From assembly GCA_022575985.1 (NCBI GenBank), contig JAKSXM010000014.1, positions 27,280,001-27,344,000 on the forward strand: DNA of 64,000 bases. The letters are read 5' to 3'. The notes under the pieces are model-generated. The model was not told where the DNA came from and searched no databases. It saw nothing but the letters and a program-made list of their open reading frames with translations. Each line of letters opens with the position of its first letter. Within the stretch, counting starts at the first letter, position 1. Of the stretch, positions 60,111-64,000 are shown piece after piece. Made by a program: the position numbers and the translations under genes. This stretch comes from Anagrus nilaparvatae. Its lineage: Eukaryota > Arthropoda > Insecta > Hymenoptera > Mymaridae.

Positions 60111-60913
60111 TACTCCAGTCAAAATACGGGTTTGGTTGTATCTTCACTGGTGAACGCGAGAATTGCTCTATTATAGGTTTTTTGGGTCGCTGAACACGAA
60201 AATCGGGGTCATTTCGTAAAGAAATGGGGGCTTCACCCTTAAATTTGCAAAAACTACCCCCAAAAAGGGCTTTTTTTACATATTCGCAATTTCAGCGCTC
60301 AGATTTGCAGCATTCGGGTTTTTTGGGTCGCTGATCAAGAATTTCGACTTCTTTTTCATAAATAATCAATATTTCCCCTTAAAATAGCTAAAACTGCCTC
60401 CAAAAGGGGTGTTTTTGCTATTTTCGAACTTTGAGCATCCAAGATATGCCCATATAGGTTTTTTGGGTCGCTAATCAAGAATTTTGACCTATTTCTCATA
60501 AATAATTAAAATTTTACCCCTAAATTAGCTAAAACTACCCCCGAAAAGGAGTTGTTTTTGATATTTTCGTACTTTTAGCTTCCAGGATATGCCTAAATAG
60601 GTTTTTTGGGTCGCTAATCAAGAATTTCGACTTCTTTTTCATAAATAATCACCAAAAAAAGGAGTCCCAATTCTTGAATAGTGACCCAAAAAATCTATAT
60701 GAGCATATCCTGGACGCTCAAAGTGCAAAAATAACAAAAACGCCGCTTTAAGTGGCAGTTTTAGTTATTTTAAGGTGAAATATTTATTATTTATGAAAAA
60801 GAAATCGAAACCCCAATTGTCGTGTTCAGCGACCCAAAAAACCTATAGTAGAGCAAATCTCGTGTTCGCGAGTGAAAATACAACCCCCCCCCCCCCGTAT
60901 TTTGACTGGAGTA
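60111..60913. mobile_element. Foldback element with internal 141-bp direct tandem repeats
   Basis: TACTCCAGTCAAAATACGGG at the left is inverted at the right (CCCCGTATTTTGACTGGAGTA). Units starting GGTTTTTTGGGTCGCTRA lie at 60176, 60317, 60457 and 60600 (spacing 141, 140, 143). The right third (60660-60913) is the inverted counterpart (GCGACCCAAAAAACCTATA). A C14 homopolymer at about 60885 is a local expansion of the TACGGG segment. The frame at 60775-61035 crosses the right end and is not a gene. Confidence 0.85.
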
Positions 60914-62509
60914 ATAAGACAAATCGGATTTTTTTGACATTTTTTATTTTTACCAAAATCAATTTTTTATATGAAAAATTGTCAGATTTTTTATTTTTTC
61001 AAATTTTTCGTTATTTTGTACTGAAAAAGGTCTGAAACAGTGGAAAATGTAAATCAATATGGTTCACTGGGTCAGAGAGTTCAAAAAATCTAATACAAAT
61101 GGATTAATTGAATTTTAAAATTTTTGGATTTTTTCGCGTGTTATTTAATTATAATAATAATTATTATCTTTTAAAATATTTAATCATTAATAAAATTTTA
61201 TGTATTTATAATAATAATTAAATATTCAAATAAATATATTAAAAAATAAGGAAATAAGTAAAAAATGCAATAAACTCTCTTTTTATTATAAAATCTTCAT
61301 AAAAATTTCGTCATCCATTTTATCTAATTGGTCGATTCATTAATGCCCTGTAGTATCAGCAGTTAATTGTATAAAAAATTTCTAAAACAATTTTAAATGT
61401 TAATTTTTAATTTGCTATATAATGTAAAAATAATTAATTATAAATTTTAATAAAAATGTTTAAACTAATAGAACATAACATCAGAAATACACTCATAACG
61501 TATAAAAACTAATTCGAGTATTTCATCATCCTATTATAAAATTTAGCTCTTGATTTCGCCTTCCAGTACGGAAGTAAAATTGATTTTGAGGGATGGAAAG
61601 GGTTCTAGTCCAAGGTGCCCAGCTTTACTAAAATCAGAGAAAAACTTCATTATTTTCAATCTGCATTTTACTGTATAACTGTTTTTATTAATTAATTGAG
61701 CCAATTTTAGTATAATTAAACATGGAATATAATTTTATAGGGGTTGGCGCGCTACAGCTCGCAGGGGGCTTGCCATTGCAATTATATTGATCAAAAATAA
61801 AAAAAATATACCATAAATTTTGAAAGCTATTTGATATAATTTTGTTTCTTCAAAAAATAATATTTTTGTAAATGTTTAAGGTTGTTCGGTTTTAGGTCCG
61901 TATATTTTAGGGTGACATCAGAGGGGGGAATAACTAATTAATTAAATTTTATAATTTATTTTATAGATATGTGAATATTTAGAAGCTATTATTAATAATA
62001 ATGCATTTTCTTGTATAATGAGTGCGGTGTAAAAAAATTTAAAAAAATTCAAATCATTTTATTGAGAGGGACCCGTGACTAAAATTATGTGTTTATAATT
62101 TGATCAGCAAGTATTGTATTTTTTTCTTGGAAAAGATTCTATTTTCGTTAAATAAAACGTGTGTATAATTTTGTCTAAAAAAATTCGTTATTGAATTACG
62201 TAAAACAATATCAACTCTCATAAGAACGCCTGTTGCCCTTAAAAATTTTCAGTTGCTTATTTCTTTCTTAATTAATCGGGAACTTGGATTTGGGCTCAAC
62301 AGATTTGTTTTTTAATTATATCTTCATATGTAAATTTTAGTTCATATTATTAGTTTTTTATAAACTGCGTGAGCCACCTTAAAAAATCTCTGACCCTATT
62401 ATGAATAGCCTAAAATCAGCTACAAAAACCTAAATATTTGAATTTTTAAATTTTGTTATACCAATTCATATACGTTTATTTATAGATTTCCTGCTGTAAA
62501 TAATAATAA
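60914..62509. other. AT-rich spacer
   Basis: It includes the second GGGTTGGCGCG repeat (61715-61772). No exon or RNA gene recognised. Confidence 0.5.
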
Positions 62510-62724
62510 TGAGAGTAATCATTTACTTATCTTGCAAAAAATGAATATTTTAAAAAAATTAATATAAAAAGTTACTCAGGTAGATACTGATAAAATTATA
62601 AAGCAAAGTTTAATTGAAATATTGTTCTTAGATTGAAAACATTTCCTTTAATTTTATAAATGATCATTATTTTTAATATTTACTTGAGGCTTTAATTTTT
62701 TCCACTGCTAAAAATACATTCAAA

Positions 62725-62934
62725 ATGACAACGAATATTTCCCTTGAATTTGACGAAGTAAGAATATTTGATGATAAAACTAGTGATTTAGAAATGATGA
62801 AAAAAATTATAAGCTTGGAAAATCAAGAAGATGCTTTTCAAATTTGTGATGTTGGTGATATTATAAATAAACATAAATTATGGATCCAACGTATTCCGAG
62901 AGTTGTTCCTCATTATGGTAATTATAAAAATTAA
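62725..62934 (+). pseudogene. Third ornithine decarboxylase exon 1 copy
   Basis: Encodes MTTNISLEFDEVRIFDDKTS...RIPRVVPHYGNYKN-stop; the exon would end at 62917 (G/GTAATT donor). It differs from the 57106 copy by an in-frame 6-base deletion and a handful of substitutions. The upstream flank from about 62510 and about 170 bp downstream are also shared. No exon 2 (YAVKCN) appears in the remaining 1.07 kb, whereas intron 1 of the intact gene is only 67 bp. Either the copy is truncated or its further exons lie beyond the window. Confidence 0.8.
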
Positions 62935-64000
62935 AATTAATTAATATATTTTTAAAGGAGAACTGCTTTGGTTGAATATTCAAGAATTGGTATAATTTTC
63001 AAGCAATGATATAAGGTGAAAAAATGATCTTTCAATCCATTAAAAATGAATTAATTTTATAATAATTAGTGATTTTTTATGTCGGTAGTTCTTAGCTGTT
63101 TTTACCCAAGTCTGTGGTCGATGTCTTGAATTTAAAAAATACTGATTGCACTATTTTTGGTAAGTAAAAATATGGTTACTGGCCAATTTTTAAGGCTCTC
63201 GGTGGCTTGGTTGCGATTTGGCAGCTGTTTTTCCCATTTTGATTTCTTTTTGAATTCTCAGCCACTCGTTTGCTTTTCATTTTCTGGACGTACTAAATAA
63301 GCTAAATAATATTATGTTTACAAAAAAAGGTAGTCAAATTTCTCGCCTGATCTCAATCTGGCCATATTTTTTCGAAAAAACCTCCGGAAAAGCCGGGAAA
63401 CTAAAAAAACTAAAGAAAAATTTTAAATATAAATTTCTCAAGAAGCGTCACTTTTTTAAAATTAAAAATTTTTTTTTCTTATGTGTTTGCCTATAATTTT
63501 CATGGTGGAAAACTCCTTTTTTGTCATATTTGCCTTTTAAATACTTAAGAACCCATTTTAACCCATTAAGTCCGAAGGCCTTTTTTACGTGTCGATTTGT
63601 AAACAGCTTCAAAAAATATATTATATACTAGAAATTATAAATAAAATGATGGTCCCTTAAGTAAAAAGAGTTGCTTTTTAAGAATCTGAGGTCAGATTTT
63701 TTATTCAGACTTCTGGAAAGTCAGTACAGCGTGTCAAAGTTGGCCAAAATTATAAAAAAAACGTTACGTAAAAGACCTGATTATTATGTTACAAAACGCT
63801 GTAATTTTACTAAAAACCGCTACATTTTCATTTATTTAATTTTTAGAACTTATATTTTCAACGCGAGAAAAAATTTCGAAAATTGCGGACGGAAAATTTT
63901 GAGCAAAATTTGCTGGAAAAAGTTAATAATGCTAAAATTAAAGATAATAGACGAGTAAGTATAAGATACTTTTATATGGACTCTGGATGCGAATGAAAAA
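62935..64000. other. Flank shared with the second copy, then repeat-like sequence
   Basis: Up to about 63095 it matches the sequence after exon 1 at 57322. Near 63170-63230, TTACTGGCCAATTTTTAAGG...TTTGGCAGCTGTTTTT loosely resembles a segment of the foldback arm at 38715-38775. The frames at 63314-63496 and 63671-63958 are Lys/Phe/Ile-rich with no recognised domain; the latter ends next to an ACGAG/GTAAGT-like donor at about 63956, which might mark a real exon, but support is weak. Confidence 0.4.

Noticed and set aside
1..64000. tRNA, rRNA and polydnavirus-type genes
   Set aside because: No tRNA A/B-box pairs with a foldable cloverleaf, no rRNA-like sequence and no known polydnavirus gene family were recognised by eye. 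A covariance-model search would be needed to exclude small RNAs.

Overview
The window looks like nuclear DNA of an insect. It is very AT-rich, its genes have short phase-consistent GT-AG introns, and much of the rest is transposon debris and inverted repeats. A hymenopteran parasitoid (braconid-like) is my best guess, from base composition and the style of the F-box/LRR gene; this is inference and I cannot name a species.

Four protein-coding genes are well supported, all on the + strand. (1) 5979-9453: three coding exons for a secreted, low-complexity protein of 1110 aa rich in Thr, Ser, Pro and Gln. (2) 20698-22413: a 544-aa F-box/leucine-rich-repeat protein whose ATG appears to be assembled across an intron. 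(3) 24835-27377: a two-exon, 64-aa single-pass membrane protein; its reading frame continues past a TGA for 38 more codons (to 27494) with protein-like composition, so it is a stop-codon readthrough candidate. (4) 40517-45690: a complete seven-exon ornithine decarboxylase of 440 aa with the catalytic and PLP-binding residues in place. Two partial copies of the last gene follow at 57.1-59.3 kb and 62.7 kb. Both keep an intact first exon. The nearer one also keeps its last exon and 3' flank but lacks the five catalytic exons.

Transposon relics: a minus-strand LINE 3' end (13.5-14.3 kb); a broken FLYWCH/MULE transposase gene on the minus strand (31.1-32.4 kb); a probable minus-strand LINE ORF1 relic (32.9-33.15 kb); and a decayed hAT transposase gene of the KIAA1586-like type (47.5-50.7 kb). 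The hAT relic is interrupted by a 429-bp LINE tail flanked by a 10-bp target-site duplication and by a second repeat insertion.

The strongest structural theme is inverted repeats. At least eleven foldback or palindromic elements lie between 15.9 and 60.9 kb. They range from about 260 bp to 1.9 kb, and two unrelated ones share one architecture: inverted ends around direct tandem units of about 150 or 141 bp. There is also a TA-flanked MITE family with CACTGTWAAAA-type ends and a dispersed repeat family built of short AAGTCCCTAAA-containing units.

I see no shared operon-like logic between the four genes; they look like unrelated neighbours in a repeat-rich region. All gene calls come from reading frames, splice signals and remembered family motifs. 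No database search was possible.
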